In this document: positions 7,826 to 15,640 of the stretch, in pieces
Layout of the letters: each line of letters starts with the position of its first letter
How positions within the stretch are numbered: the first letter of the stretch is position 1
Origin: Anaerolineae bacterium
GTDB lineage: Bacteria > Chloroflexota > Anaerolineae > Anaerolineales > Villigracilaceae
Assembly (NCBI GenBank): GCA_018648685.1
Contig: JABGQT010000074.1
Coordinates: forward strand, 1-33,825
Direction of reading: 5' to 3'
Length of the DNA stretch: 33,825 bases
Notes under the pieces: generated by a model
Databases searched by the model: none
Seen by the model: only the letters and a program-made list of their open reading frames with translations
What the model was told of the DNA's origin: nothing
Made by a program: the position numbers and the translations under genes

Positions 7826-9811
7826 CTAGCTGAATATCACAGCAAAATCTCTAGACGAAATGGCGTGTGATGTTGAACCGTGTTCAAATTTCAAAAGCTT
7901 CTCTGTAAAGTTCATAACAAGCAAATTCTCGCCACGCCGGATTACTGTTAAACCATCGGGAATATTAAGCATTGGGATATTTTCTGATGCCAACAAGTGG
8001 CGCATGAGAGCTTTTGCCTGTTTTAGCGTGGGATAAACACCGCAATAAAGGGCTTTCCCATCACCGTGTTTTTTCTCAGTGATGGCAGAAGAATTCTCAA
8101 AAGGAAAATCTGTGTAATTAGCCAGAGATTTTGTCCCTGTATCGGGTTTAAGGGCTTCTGCCCAAAAAGTTGCGTCAGGGGAAAAGTTTGGGGTTTCGCT
8201 TTGCAAGGAATAGGCGATCTTCGGCGGGAGAGAATGCCATTTCGAAACCTTTGCCCCAACCAAATCACGGAAAAGACCGGGCAAAATTTCTTCTGTGACC
8301 ACATTATTTGTATTTTTAAAGCCTGAACGAACGCCCAACATCAGACTTCCACCTTGAGCGGCGAAATTATCTAATTTTTGTGCTAAAACTTCATCGGCAA
8401 GAAATGTGTTGGGGGCAAGCAGGATTTTATATCCGCTCAAATCAGCATTTGGAGAAATAATATCTGGTTCGATGCCGAGCATCTTGCAGGCACGATAAAA
8501 GACGAATAAATGCTTCAAGTAGGCAAAGTCTTTACGATGCGGTTGCATCTCCATCGCCCAGAGGGTGCTGTAGTCGAGCAAAATGCCAACAGGCGTATCA
8601 AGCGGTTGGGCGATGAAATCTTCCAACGCCTTCCTTTCGGTTTTGAGTGTGAGCAGGTCGTTGTAGCCGTTATTCGCTCCGCCATGATGATGACGCAGTC
8701 CGTCATGATGTTGCTCCAAACCAAAGCGGGAGGCTTTCCAGCGGAAGTAGACAACGGCTTCTGCGCCTGTTGCGGCTGCTTGCCATGTCCACAAACGGAG
8801 AGCACCGGGGCGCACGCCGGTGTTGTAATTACTCCAGTTGACTGCGCCAGTTTGATGCTCCATAATCCAGAAGGGAGCTTGCTTTAACCCGCGTATAAGG
8901 GTGTGAAAAAAGCCAGTTATGAGCGGGTCGCCGAGGTCGTGAGCATAGGCAAAGGGTTCTTCATCGAGAGCGTATATATTTTGGCTCCCCATTTCTGCGT
9001 AGCCTGTGGGGTATGAATCCCATGAAATAGAGTCGAGATTTCGTGAGAGGTCATGATAATCAATGGTGTTCAGGTCGGCGATCACATTATGCGTGATAAA
9101 TTGTCTTTCCGAGATATTTGCCCTCAGGGCATCTATCTGAATTTGTTGATATGCCACCCAAGAATCGGATGCGAAGCGATAATAATCGAGAACGTGACTT
9201 GGATTTGGTTCTGCTACCGTTAAATTATAGGGTTCGATTTGCCCCCAATCGTTGTACGTTTGACTCCAGAATATCGTTCCCCAGCGTTCGTTGAGTTCAT
9301 CTAGGCTGGTGTATTTCTTTTGCAGCCAATTTTGGAATGCTGTAGCGCAGGCTTCGCAGTAACAACGGGCAAAATAGCAACCGAATTCATTGTCTATTTG
9401 CCAGCCAATGACTGCGGGATGGTTGCCGTAGCGTTCAGCCATCGCTTGGGTGATGCGTTTGCTGTGTTCGTGATAGGTTTTGTTATTGGGGCAGTAGTGT
9501 CGCCTTGAGCCAAAACGTCTGCGGCGACCTTGCTCATCTACAGGCAAAATGTCGGGGTGGGCAGAGATGAGCCAGGCGGGCGGGGCAGCGGTAGGTGTAC
9601 ACAGGAGAATCTGATGACCAGCGGAAGCAAGTGTCTCTACAGAGCGATCCAGCCAATCCCAATCATATTTCCCCTCTTCTTTCTCCATCTTCGCCCAAGC
9701 AAATTCGGCGATGCGCACAATTGAAATCCCCGCTGTGCGCATCTCTTGAGCATCTTTTTGCCAACGTTCTTCTCTCCAGTGTTCGGGGTAGTAGCAAACG
9801 CCAAGTTTCAC
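7826..9811 (-). CDS. GH42 beta-galactosidase
   Basis: Retaining beta-galactosidase of family GH42, expected to be cytoplasmic because no signal peptide is seen. The N-terminus KLGVCYYPEHW is the usual GH42 opening. The acid/base is Glu142 in WQIDNEFGC and the nucleophile is most likely Glu318 in IMEHQTG. A Cys cluster (C107, C145, C150, C152, C155) matches the zinc site of this family. I chose the GTG at 9811, preceded by GAGG, over the TTG-initiated frame to 9832. The length of 661 residues is normal. It follows the ABC permease genes, consistent with hydrolysis of imported beta-galactosides. Confidence 0.93.
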   Translation of the reverse strand: MKLGVCYYPEHWREERWQKDAQEMRTAGISIVRIAEFAWAKMEKEEGKYDWDWLDRSVETLASAGHQILLCTPTAAPPAWLISAHPDILPVDEQGRRRRFGSRRHYCPNNKTYHEHSKRITQAMAERYGNHPAVIGWQIDNEFGCYFARCYCEACATAFQNWLQKKYTSLDELNERWGTIFWSQTYNDWGQIEPYNLTVAEPNPSHVLDYYRFASDSWVAYQQIQIDALRANISERQFITHNVIADLNTIDYHDLSRNLDSISWDSYPTGYAEMGSQNIYALDEEPFAYAHDLGDPLITGFFHTLIRGLKQAPFWIMEHQTGAVNWSNYNTGVRPGALRLWTWQAAATGAEAVVYFRWKASRFGLEQHHDGLRHHHGGANNGYNDLLTLKTERKALEDFIAQPLDTPVGILLDYSTLWAMEMQPHRKDFAYLKHLFVFYRACKMLGIEPDIISPNADLSGYKILLAPNTFLADEVLAQKLDNFAAQGGSLMLGVRSGFKNTNNVVTEEILPGLFRDLVGAKVSKWHSLPPKIAYSLQSETPNFSPDATFWAEALKPDTGTKSLANYTDFPFENSSAITEKKHGDGKALYCGVYPTLKQAKALMRHLLASENIPMLNIPDGLTVIRRGENLLVMNFTEKLLKFEHGSTSHAISSRDFAVIFS

Positions 9812-9828
9812 GGTAACCTCATCTATAT

Positions 9829-9870
9829 ACAAAGGTACCTGAGTCGGAGGAAAAGCTCAGGTACCTTTGT
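9829..9870 (-). terminator. Strong intercistronic hairpin between permease and GH42 genes
   Basis: Arms at 9829-9843 and 9856-9870 are perfectly complementary over 15 bp (ACAAAGGTACCTGAG) around a 12-base loop. Neither strand has a proper T-run, so it is more likely a partial terminator or an mRNA-end stabiliser that separates transporter from enzyme expression. Confidence 0.6.
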
Positions 9871-9882
9871 TCTTGCGCAAAT

Positions 9883-10725
9883 TTATTTTGAAGACCCCAA
9901 GGTTAGTCCCTCAATGAAATAGCGTTGTAAGAATAGGAATACTAACAATGTGGGCAGTGTACCGATCAACGCTCCGGCGACAATTACTGGCCAGTCGGTA
10001 ACAAATTGCCCTTGTAGTGTTGCCAAACCAGCCGTAACGGGTTTTAGCGCGTCGTTGCTGGTGAGGACAATCGCCCAAAGATAGTCGTTGAAAATCCAGG
10101 TGAATTCGAGCGTGGCAATAGCGGCAATGGCTGGCAAGGTCAGTGGAAGCATAATTTTCCACCAAATGCCTATTTCGCTGCATCCATCAATGCGTGCTGC
10201 TTCGATAATTTCTCCAGGTACAGTTCGCATATAGTTGCGCAACATGAAGGTGCAGAAACCAAGCTGGAAAGCTGTGTGGAAAAAAATCAAGCCCCAGTAG
10301 GTATCATAAAGACCCAAGAAGTCTGTTAGCTTAAAAACAGGTAGCAAGAGAACCTGAAAGGGGAGCATCATGCCACCGACAAAGGTAAAGAAAATCACTC
10401 GGTTAGCGGGGAATTTGAAACGTGCCAGAGCATAGGCTGCCAGAGAGGAAAGGAACATTGTGAGCACAATGGATGGCAGTGTAATGATGAAGCTGTTGGG
10501 TAAATATCGGCTTAGACCACCTCTGTCCCAAGCTGTTTTGAAGTTCTCAAAGGTGATGGTTTCAGGCCATGAAATGAAACCGTTTATGAGGATTTCATCG
10601 TAAGTACGCAGAGATGTTATCAAACCTGTGATGACGGGAACTAGCCAAAGAAAAGCCGAGAGAATTAGAATTATGTAGACTAAAACTCTCCAAGGGGATT
10701 TGAAGTATTCGCGTATAGTTTCCAT
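9883..10725 (-). CDS. Sugar ABC transporter permease (MalG type)
   Basis: Second integral-membrane subunit of a CUT1-type carbohydrate importer, 280 residues. About six hydrophobic helices are visible, the first near residues 14-36. The cytoplasmic EAA loop reads EAARIDGCSEIGIWWKIMLPL and is where the ATPase docks. The ATG at 10725 lies one base after the stop of the upstream permease gene and has GGAG seven bases before it; the longer frame to 10773 overlaps that gene and is unlikely. The C-terminal GLTLGSSK tail is typical of this subunit. No ATPase gene lies in this operon. Confidence 0.9.
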   Translation of the reverse strand: METIREYFKSPWRVLVYIILILSAFLWLVPVITGLITSLRTYDEILINGFISWPETITFENFKTAWDRGGLSRYLPNSFIITLPSIVLTMFLSSLAAYALARFKFPANRVIFFTFVGGMMLPFQVLLLPVFKLTDFLGLYDTYWGLIFFHTAFQLGFCTFMLRNYMRTVPGEIIEAARIDGCSEIGIWWKIMLPLTLPAIAAIATLEFTWIFNDYLWAIVLTSNDALKPVTAGLATLQGQFVTDWPVIVAGALIGTLPTLLVFLFLQRYFIEGLTLGSSK

Positions 10726-10726
10726 T

Positions 10727-11605
10727 TTAGTACTCCATCTCATCTTGCATAACGCGCCATAGGTATAGGGCAATGAAACTTAGGCTGATCAAAAACAGAA
10801 TTACAGCGATAGCTGCTCCGTATCCCATTTTGTAATTATTAAAAGATTCGATATACATAAAATTGGCGAGTACAGAGGAGGCATTTGCAGGACCGCCGCG
10901 CGTCATTACTGAGACAAGATCAAAAGCCCGTAGTGAGTCGATGACGCTAATAACTAGAACAATTACTGTTACTGGGGTAAGTAAAGGTAAGATGATGCCC
11001 CAAAACACTTGCCAGCGATTAGCTCCATCTACTGTTGCAGCTTCCAGTAATTGTGGATTAATGCTCTTAAGTCCAGCAAGGTACAAAACCATCACATATC
11101 CCACCTGCCGCCAAATTGCGACGATGATAATAGACCATAGCACAATATCACGGTCGCTTAACCAGCCTGGGCCCTTTGCCATCACACCAGCAGAGACAAT
11201 AACGGTGTTAATCAAGCCGCCTTTAGGATGATACATCCACCCCCAGATCAACCCGCTGACTACCATCGCCAATACCATAGGCATATAAAAAGTCATCTTG
11301 AAGAACTTCTCACCCGGAATAGCCGTGTTCAGCATCATTGCCAACCCCAAGCCAAGGGCAACAGGGACGGTGATGAATACGCCCAGCCACTTCAAGTTAT
11401 TTATCAAAGAAATATAAAAAACCTTATCATTGAAGAGCTTTGTGTAGTTCTTGAAACCAATAAATTCAGGAGTTGTCAGTCCATTCCAGTTAGTAAGACT
11501 CAAGTAAAAAGTATAGAACATCGGGGCAATTACCCAGATGATATAGATAAGGACAGGAATAACTAAAAATAAATAGGGGATAATATCGCGTTTGGTACGT
11601 GACAT
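10727..11605 (-). CDS. Sugar ABC transporter permease (MalF type)
   Basis: First membrane subunit of the CUT1 importer, 292 residues with about six transmembrane segments beginning at residues 9-31 (PYLFLVIPVLIYIIW). The EAA loop EAATVDGANRWQVFWGI precedes a helix and ILPLL, as expected. The family hallmark SLTNWNG is near residues 36-42. It lies between the binding protein and the MalG-type subunit. A strong hairpin before it probably lowers permease output relative to the binding protein. Confidence 0.9.
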   Translation of the reverse strand: MSRTKRDIIPYLFLVIPVLIYIIWVIAPMFYTFYLSLTNWNGLTTPEFIGFKNYTKLFNDKVFYISLINNLKWLGVFITVPVALGLGLAMMLNTAIPGEKFFKMTFYMPMVLAMVVSGLIWGWMYHPKGGLINTVIVSAGVMAKGPGWLSDRDIVLWSIIIVAIWRQVGYVMVLYLAGLKSINPQLLEAATVDGANRWQVFWGIILPLLTPVTVIVLVISVIDSLRAFDLVSVMTRGGPANASSVLANFMYIESFNNYKMGYGAAIAVILFLISLSFIALYLWRVMQDEMEY

Positions 11606-11627
11606 GGCAAAACTCCGTTAGAAAGAA

Positions 11628-11663
11628 TTCAGGTTCGTGGTGGAAAACCGCCACGAACCTGAA
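11628..11663 (-). terminator. Hairpin between binding-protein and permease genes
   Basis: Arms 11628-11643 and 11648-11663 pair over 16 positions with one G-T wobble around an AAAA loop. There is no T-run on the minus strand. Hairpins here in sugar ABC operons usually act as attenuators or protect the upstream binding-protein mRNA, giving an excess of binding protein over permease. That role is inferred. Confidence 0.6.
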
Positions 11664-11671
11664 CAGTACTT

Positions 11672-13006
11672 CTATTCTTCTAAAAAGATTTCTTGGCGAG
11701 CTGCTTCGAGATCGGCAAGAAGCGTTTCAATGCTATCGGGGTCATCCCAGAAAGCCATAAAGGCATTCATGCCTTCGTCAGCCATCTCTGGCGTGGTGTC
11801 TCGGTCATAGAACTGAGCGACAAAATCGGCACCGTCAATGAGTTCCATGCCCTTTTGTTGTGATTCTGTGAATAATGAGCGATCTACGCCACTGTTGGTG
11901 GGTAGGCGACCCAAGGTTTCAGCGTTATATGTCTGTACTTCTACGCTGCCCAGGTAAGCAAGGAACGCTTTAGCAGCTTCAGGGTTGGCTGCATTGGCAG
12001 ACAGGAAATAACCATCGGTCGGAGCATCTTCACCAATCGGCATACTAGGATCAATAATGGGGAAGCGGAAGAAGTCGAGGTCGGCTTCTACTTCGTCAGG
12101 CAAGCTGTCACGAATGAAGTCACCCATCAGATACATGGCAGCTTCACCGGCGATAAATGGCTCTAATGCCTCAGACCAAGAATAAGCGGCTGCATCTTCT
12201 AGGAAGTAGCCATTATCAAGGAGTACACGCCAGTATTTGAAAACTTCGGCAACGCGTGGGTCATCGTAGCTTTCTTTTCCTAACATCAAATCGATGTGGA
12301 ATTGAGGTCCATTGATGCGCATGTTTAGATAATCAAACCAAGCAGCGGCAGTCCAACGATATTTGGTACCGATGGCAATAGGAGTGTAGCCGTTTTCTTT
12401 CAATGTTTCATTGACAGCGAGGAACTCATCCCAAGTTTCGGGAACTTCGAGGCCAAGTTCTTCAAAAACAGATACTCTATAATATACAGCCCACCAATAC
12501 CAAGAGGTCGGGAGGAAGTATTGTGCACCATCAACGGTGCTCATAGCCTGGAAGCCTTTAGGATAGCTCTCGTTCCAGCCTTCGCTTTCCCAAACATCGC
12601 TAATGTCCATAATTTGATCATTATCAATGAAGAAGCGAGCGCGGTTACCAGCAAACCAAGTGAGAACATCTGGTGGGGTTGAAGCAGTCAAATATGCGCG
12701 GATAGCGGTTTTGAAATCTTCATGAGCCACAATGCTGTGAATAACTTCAGTGTCGGGGTTTGCTTCCATGAATCTTTTGACGATCTCTTCGTCTGCAGCA
12801 CGGGGATCAGGGTCTCCATTCATGGAGTTATAGATCACTGTCTGCTTCTCTACGAAAACTTCTTTTTCAACTGGAACTTCAACTTCTACTTCTACGGGAA
12901 CTTCAACTTCCTCAACAACTGTAACGGTCTCTGGGGTACAGGCCGACAGTATTAGTGACAAGACTAATACTAGACCAAAAACGATTTGCATTTTTTTCAA
13001 GTTCAT
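11672..13006 (-). CDS. Sugar-binding lipoprotein of an ABC importer
   Basis: Extracellular solute-binding protein family 1, 444 residues. A lipoprotein signal peptide ends in ILSAC with the lipidated Cys at residue 23. It is followed by a low-complexity Val/Glu/Pro-rich linker at about 27-54 that tethers the domain, common in Chloroflexota binding proteins. The mature part begins QTVIYNSMNGDPDPRAADE and carries EAAMYLMGDFIRDSL, typical of the CUT1 family. The start at 13006 has AAGGAG nine bases upstream. It is the first gene of the operon and lies about 90 bases downstream of a LacI-type operator. Its ligand is presumably a galactoside or galacto-oligosaccharide, inferred from the neighbouring enzymes. 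Confidence 0.92.
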   Translation of the reverse strand: MNLKKMQIVFGLVLVLSLILSACTPETVTVVEEVEVPVEVEVEVPVEKEVFVEKQTVIYNSMNGDPDPRAADEEIVKRFMEANPDTEVIHSIVAHEDFKTAIRAYLTASTPPDVLTWFAGNRARFFIDNDQIMDISDVWESEGWNESYPKGFQAMSTVDGAQYFLPTSWYWWAVYYRVSVFEELGLEVPETWDEFLAVNETLKENGYTPIAIGTKYRWTAAAWFDYLNMRINGPQFHIDLMLGKESYDDPRVAEVFKYWRVLLDNGYFLEDAAAYSWSEALEPFIAGEAAMYLMGDFIRDSLPDEVEADLDFFRFPIIDPSMPIGEDAPTDGYFLSANAANPEAAKAFLAYLGSVEVQTYNAETLGRLPTNSGVDRSLFTESQQKGMELIDGADFVAQFYDRDTTPEMADEGMNAFMAFWDDPDSIETLLADLEAARQEIFLEE

Positions 13007-13097
13007 TATCTTTCTCCTTATTTTTTAGACAATTTAAGAAAACTAGGGGATAGCTTGATATTTTTTTGAGAAGGCACCTCCATATTATCTTGTGATT

Positions 13098-13127
13098 ACA
13101 CAAGGTGTGAGCGGTCACATCTTGTGT
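13098..13127. promoter_or_regulatory. LacI-type operator upstream of the galactoside operon
   Basis: The core TGTGAGCGGTCACA (13106-13119) is nested in a larger palindrome, with outer arms ACACAAG (13098-13104) and CTTGTGT (13121-13127). The reverse-complement core recurs exactly upstream of the lacI gene at 14176-14189. It lies between the lacI stop and the binding-protein start, with an AT-rich TAATAT box nearby on the minus strand, where repressor binding would block transcription. Confidence 0.8.
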
Positions 13128-13140
13128 AAAATAAAAACTC

Positions 13141-14142
13141 CTAAGTAGATTCCCGGATAACCAGTTTCACATCCAAGGGAATTGGCGCAAAGGTAGTATC
13201 CGGTTCGTCAAACATTTCAAATAATCGTTGCATGGCTTTTTGTCCAACGACATATTTATCAAAACTAATAGAACTTAACGACGGCTGCGTCATTGCTGAA
13301 AACTTAATATCATCAAACCCCATAATGGCACAATCTTGTGGCACCTTTACGCCCATATCATGGCATCCACGCATAGCACCGATTGCCATCAAATCGTTAT
13401 AAGTAAAAATAGCGGTGATTTCAGGGTGTTTTCTAAGCAATTCTTGCGTAGCCTCATACCCCCCCATCAAATTAGGTGGTGCTAAAACCAACCACTCATC
13501 ATTTGGCGTGATGCCATGTGCTTCTAAAGTTTCTCTGTACCCAAGTACACGCCGCACATGTTCCGGAAGATGCCCCTCGTGAGAAAGCATCGCAATATGC
13601 GTATGTCCACGATCAATCAAATGTTCCACAGCTAATTTAGCACCCTTACAAATATCTACATTGACCAAACTCGCTTTCGGGTGGTCAATATCCCTATTGA
13701 TAACCACCAATGGCTTGTAATTCTCCGCAAAAGCCAGCAACTCTTCATCAGTAGAACTCGCTGTAGATAAAATAACCCCATCAACTTCCTGAGAAGCCAA
13801 TAGGGTCAATACATCCTGCTCTCCTTGCGGATTATCATCGGTATTACAGACAAAAACATTATATCCCTGCGCCAATGCCGTATCTTGCACCCCTCGTGCA
13901 ACTTCAAAAAAGAAGGGGTTGGTAATATCCGCAACAACCAAACCAATCGTTCTGGTTTTTTGCGTCACCATACTCTGTGCCAAACGACTGGGACTATAAT
14001 CAAGTTCCTTAATCGCCGCTTCAACCTTCTCCCGTGTTTCAGCTTTAACTCGTTTACTCTGATTAATTACACGCGAAACTGTCTGGTATGAAACACCAGC
14101 ATAGCTTGCAACATCATAGATAGTTATACGAGAGCGCACCAT
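13141..14142 (-). CDS. LacI-family transcriptional regulator
   Basis: Sugar-responsive repressor of 333 residues. The N-terminal LacI helix-turn-helix is at about residues 6-27 (TIYDVASYAGVSYQTVSRV), followed by the hinge helix SPSRLAQSM. The periplasmic-binding-protein-like effector domain starts TRTIGLVVADITNPFF and ends at the usual length. It is encoded in the same direction as, and 134 bases before, the binding-protein gene. Matching operator cores upstream of both suggest it represses the galactoside operon and itself. Inducer is inferred to be galactose or a galactoside. No clear Shine-Dalgarno is seen before the ATG. Confidence 0.93.
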   Translation of the reverse strand: MVRSRITIYDVASYAGVSYQTVSRVINQSKRVKAETREKVEAAIKELDYSPSRLAQSMVTQKTRTIGLVVADITNPFFFEVARGVQDTALAQGYNVFVCNTDDNPQGEQDVLTLLASQEVDGVILSTASSTDEELLAFAENYKPLVVINRDIDHPKASLVNVDICKGAKLAVEHLIDRGHTHIAMLSHEGHLPEHVRRVLGYRETLEAHGITPNDEWLVLAPPNLMGGYEATQELLRKHPEITAIFTYNDLMAIGAMRGCHDMGVKVPQDCAIMGFDDIKFSAMTQPSLSSISFDKYVVGQKAMQRLFEMFDEPDTTFAPIPLDVKLVIREST

Positions 14143-14175
14143 AATTTTAATTTAAGGTAGTGTAATAAACAGAAA

Positions 14176-14189
14176 TGTGACCGCTCACA
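14176..14189. promoter_or_regulatory. LacI-type operator upstream of lacI (autoregulation)
   Basis: TGTGACCGCTCACA is the exact reverse complement of the 14-bp core at 13106-13119. It lies 34 bases before the lacI start codon, well placed for autorepression. Confidence 0.75.
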
Positions 14190-14341
14190 CGAACGTGTAA
14201 CACTATCTTACAAAATCAAGGGCATTTTGTCAAGCATGATATTTGACACTACTTTTATATTAATGGGGTGAGAAACCGCTCCGCACGTGTTTTAGGCTTG
14301 GTTGCCGCCAACAAGCATTATCTTCCCCTACTATGTCCCCG

Positions 14342-14566
14342 CTAAACCATCATTCCCTTCGGTCTATACTGCAATGCTTCCGCCAAATGCGTGGAGCAAA
14401 TATTCTCCTTCCTAGCCAAATCAGCGATCGTGCGCGCCAATTTTAGTATGTGATGATAGACTCATGCAGATAATTGCAACTGCGTCATTGCTGTTTTAAT
14501 GAGCTGTTGACCCACACCATCCAGTTCGCAAAATTGACGCTCTTCTGTGACGCGTATATTGGCATT
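14342..14566 (-). pseudogene. comM (Mg-chelatase-like ATPase) C-terminal fragment, broken
   Basis: Minus-strand conceptual translation gives the C-terminus of a ComM/YifB-type protein, including [32 protein letters not shown] and a final [12 protein letters not shown] before a TAG stop at 14342. An in-frame TGA interrupts it at about 14459, where the second copy (32213-32650) has Gln-Thr. The N-terminal four-fifths of the gene is missing. A structured repeat lies about 55 bases beyond its truncated end. It is a decayed fragment, not a gene. Confidence 0.85.
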
Positions 14567-14620
14567 AAACATCACCCCATAGTTTCTATAAAAATATGGA
14601 AGACTAACAAATATTCCTAT

Positions 14621-14832
14621 ACCCAAAAACACTCCCCATATCCGAAAGGTATGAGGAGTGTGGTATGGTGATTTATGGAAATGGTTCTATAAAATCACCC
14701 ATATATCTGGCAAAAAAGGTGCTATAGGGCTGTTTGCCCTTCTATATGGTGGAAGCAAACCGAGAAGGGCGGAATTTATACCCGTATACATGGTTTCTAC
14801 CGCACTAAGCCTGTAACGGTGACGATATGAGC
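14621..14832 (-). repeat. Structured repeat copy B, candidate small RNA on the minus strand
   Basis: About 210 bp match copy C (31708-31917) along their length with scattered substitutions, and its last 60 bp match copy A. Read on the minus strand, it holds the core, a small hairpin AGGGC-AAACA-GCCCT, a hairpin with arms GGTGATTT / AAATCACC and a final 12-bp hairpin followed by TTTTT. In copy C the AGGGC arm becomes AGGGT, keeping a G-U pair. It contains no conserved reading frame. A repeat with hairpins kept and an intrinsic-terminator end fits an RNA element; a mobile palindromic repeat is the alternative. The remainder of the 14143-14881 gap shows only the comM fragment. Confidence 0.6.
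14624..14661 (-). terminator. Terminator-like hairpin ending repeat copy B
   Basis: Arms 14629-14640 and 14650-14661 pair over 12 bp with one wobble. On the minus strand the hairpin is followed by five T residues (14628-14624). The same arrangement is kept at 31711-31747. Confidence 0.6.
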
Positions 14833-14881
14833 TTACAGGGATTTATCAAACATCCTCGCTTTCAAGAGAATACTCTTCTTT

Positions 14882-15490
14882 TTACTTGCCTTTCAGATAC
14901 CCCATCACATTGGGAAAAATCTCATCCGCCATGCGATCTCTTAGCAAGGCGTCAACGACTCGGCCGGTGTGGTAAAGCACAAAGGGCATATTGATTATCC
15001 CCAGCACAGTATGCGCCGCTAAAAGAGGGTCTCGCTCTTCAAAATCTCCTCGCTCTATGCCAATTTTTATCAGATTGATAAAGAGGGCAAGCGCAACAAA
15101 TTTGCTGCTTCTGTTTTTTGACAGCGGATTTGCCTTCTCAGGGGTGAGCCAGCTCATTTTATAAATGCCGGGATTTTCATTAGCGTATGTGACTAAAATA
15201 TCCACCAACTCTTTGATCAATGAGGGAATTGCCTCGGTAGAAGCACGCGCTTCGATTTTCTCATGCTGTGTGAGCCAGCCCGAGAACATACGAACTCTTA
15301 AAGCTGTCAGGATGGCAGCTTGATTTTCAAAATAGGTAAATAAAGACATGTGCGAAACGCTCAGGCGTTTTGCAATTGCACGGCTGGTAATTGCCTCGGG
15401 GCCTTCTTCCTGCACAATAGCCAGAGCTACATCCAGGATCTTTTCGCGCATGGCATTAATTTCTTCGGCTGTCTTTTTTGGGCGGGGCAT
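14882..15490 (-). CDS. TetR-family regulator 1
   Basis: A DNA-binding repressor of 202 residues. The N-terminal TetR helix-turn-helix covers about residues 28-52 (ITSRAIAKRLSVSHMSLFTYF). The C-terminal ligand domain ends in GYLKGK. It is a clear paralog of the regulator at 22443-23066, sharing the opening MPRPKKTAEEI-AMREKILDVAL almost residue for residue. It is divergent from rdhA1, and the gap between them holds a palindrome that also occurs before the operon next to the paralog. It therefore most likely controls rdhA1; the ligand may be an organohalide or a product but that is inferred. Confidence 0.92.
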   Translation of the reverse strand: MPRPKKTAEEINAMREKILDVALAIVQEEGPEAITSRAIAKRLSVSHMSLFTYFENQAAILTALRVRMFSGWLTQHEKIEARASTEAIPSLIKELVDILVTYANENPGIYKMSWLTPEKANPLSKNRSSKFVALALFINLIKIGIERGDFEERDPLLAAHTVLGIINMPFVLYHTGRVVDALLRDRMADEIFPNVMGYLKGK

Positions 15491-15542
15491 AATTCGTTTC
15501 CTTTGGTAAATGATTTTGTAATTATAAACTGTAGAGACACCC

Positions 15543-15583
15543 TTGACAAATTCATTATACTTGTATAAATTATACGCGTATAT
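15543..15583 (+). promoter_or_regulatory. rdhA1 promoter with TetR-type operator
   Basis: A -35 box TTGACA at 15543-15548 is followed by AT-rich -10 candidates TATAAA (15564, spacer 15) or TAAATT (15566, spacer 17). Immediately overlapping is the perfect 12-bp palindrome TATACGCGTATA at 15571-15582. The 16-mer TGTATAAATTATACGC here is repeated exactly at the promoter near 23165. The palindrome overlaps the -10/+1 zone, suited to repression by the divergent TetR protein. Confidence 0.75.
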
Positions 15584-15640
15584 AAAACAGCAATTAATTA
15601 TTCATTCACAATCCAAGAATGATATGTACAGGAGAGAACA

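Noticed and set aside
14342-14566. Functional comM gene
   Set aside because: An in-frame stop and loss of the ATPase part show it is debris.
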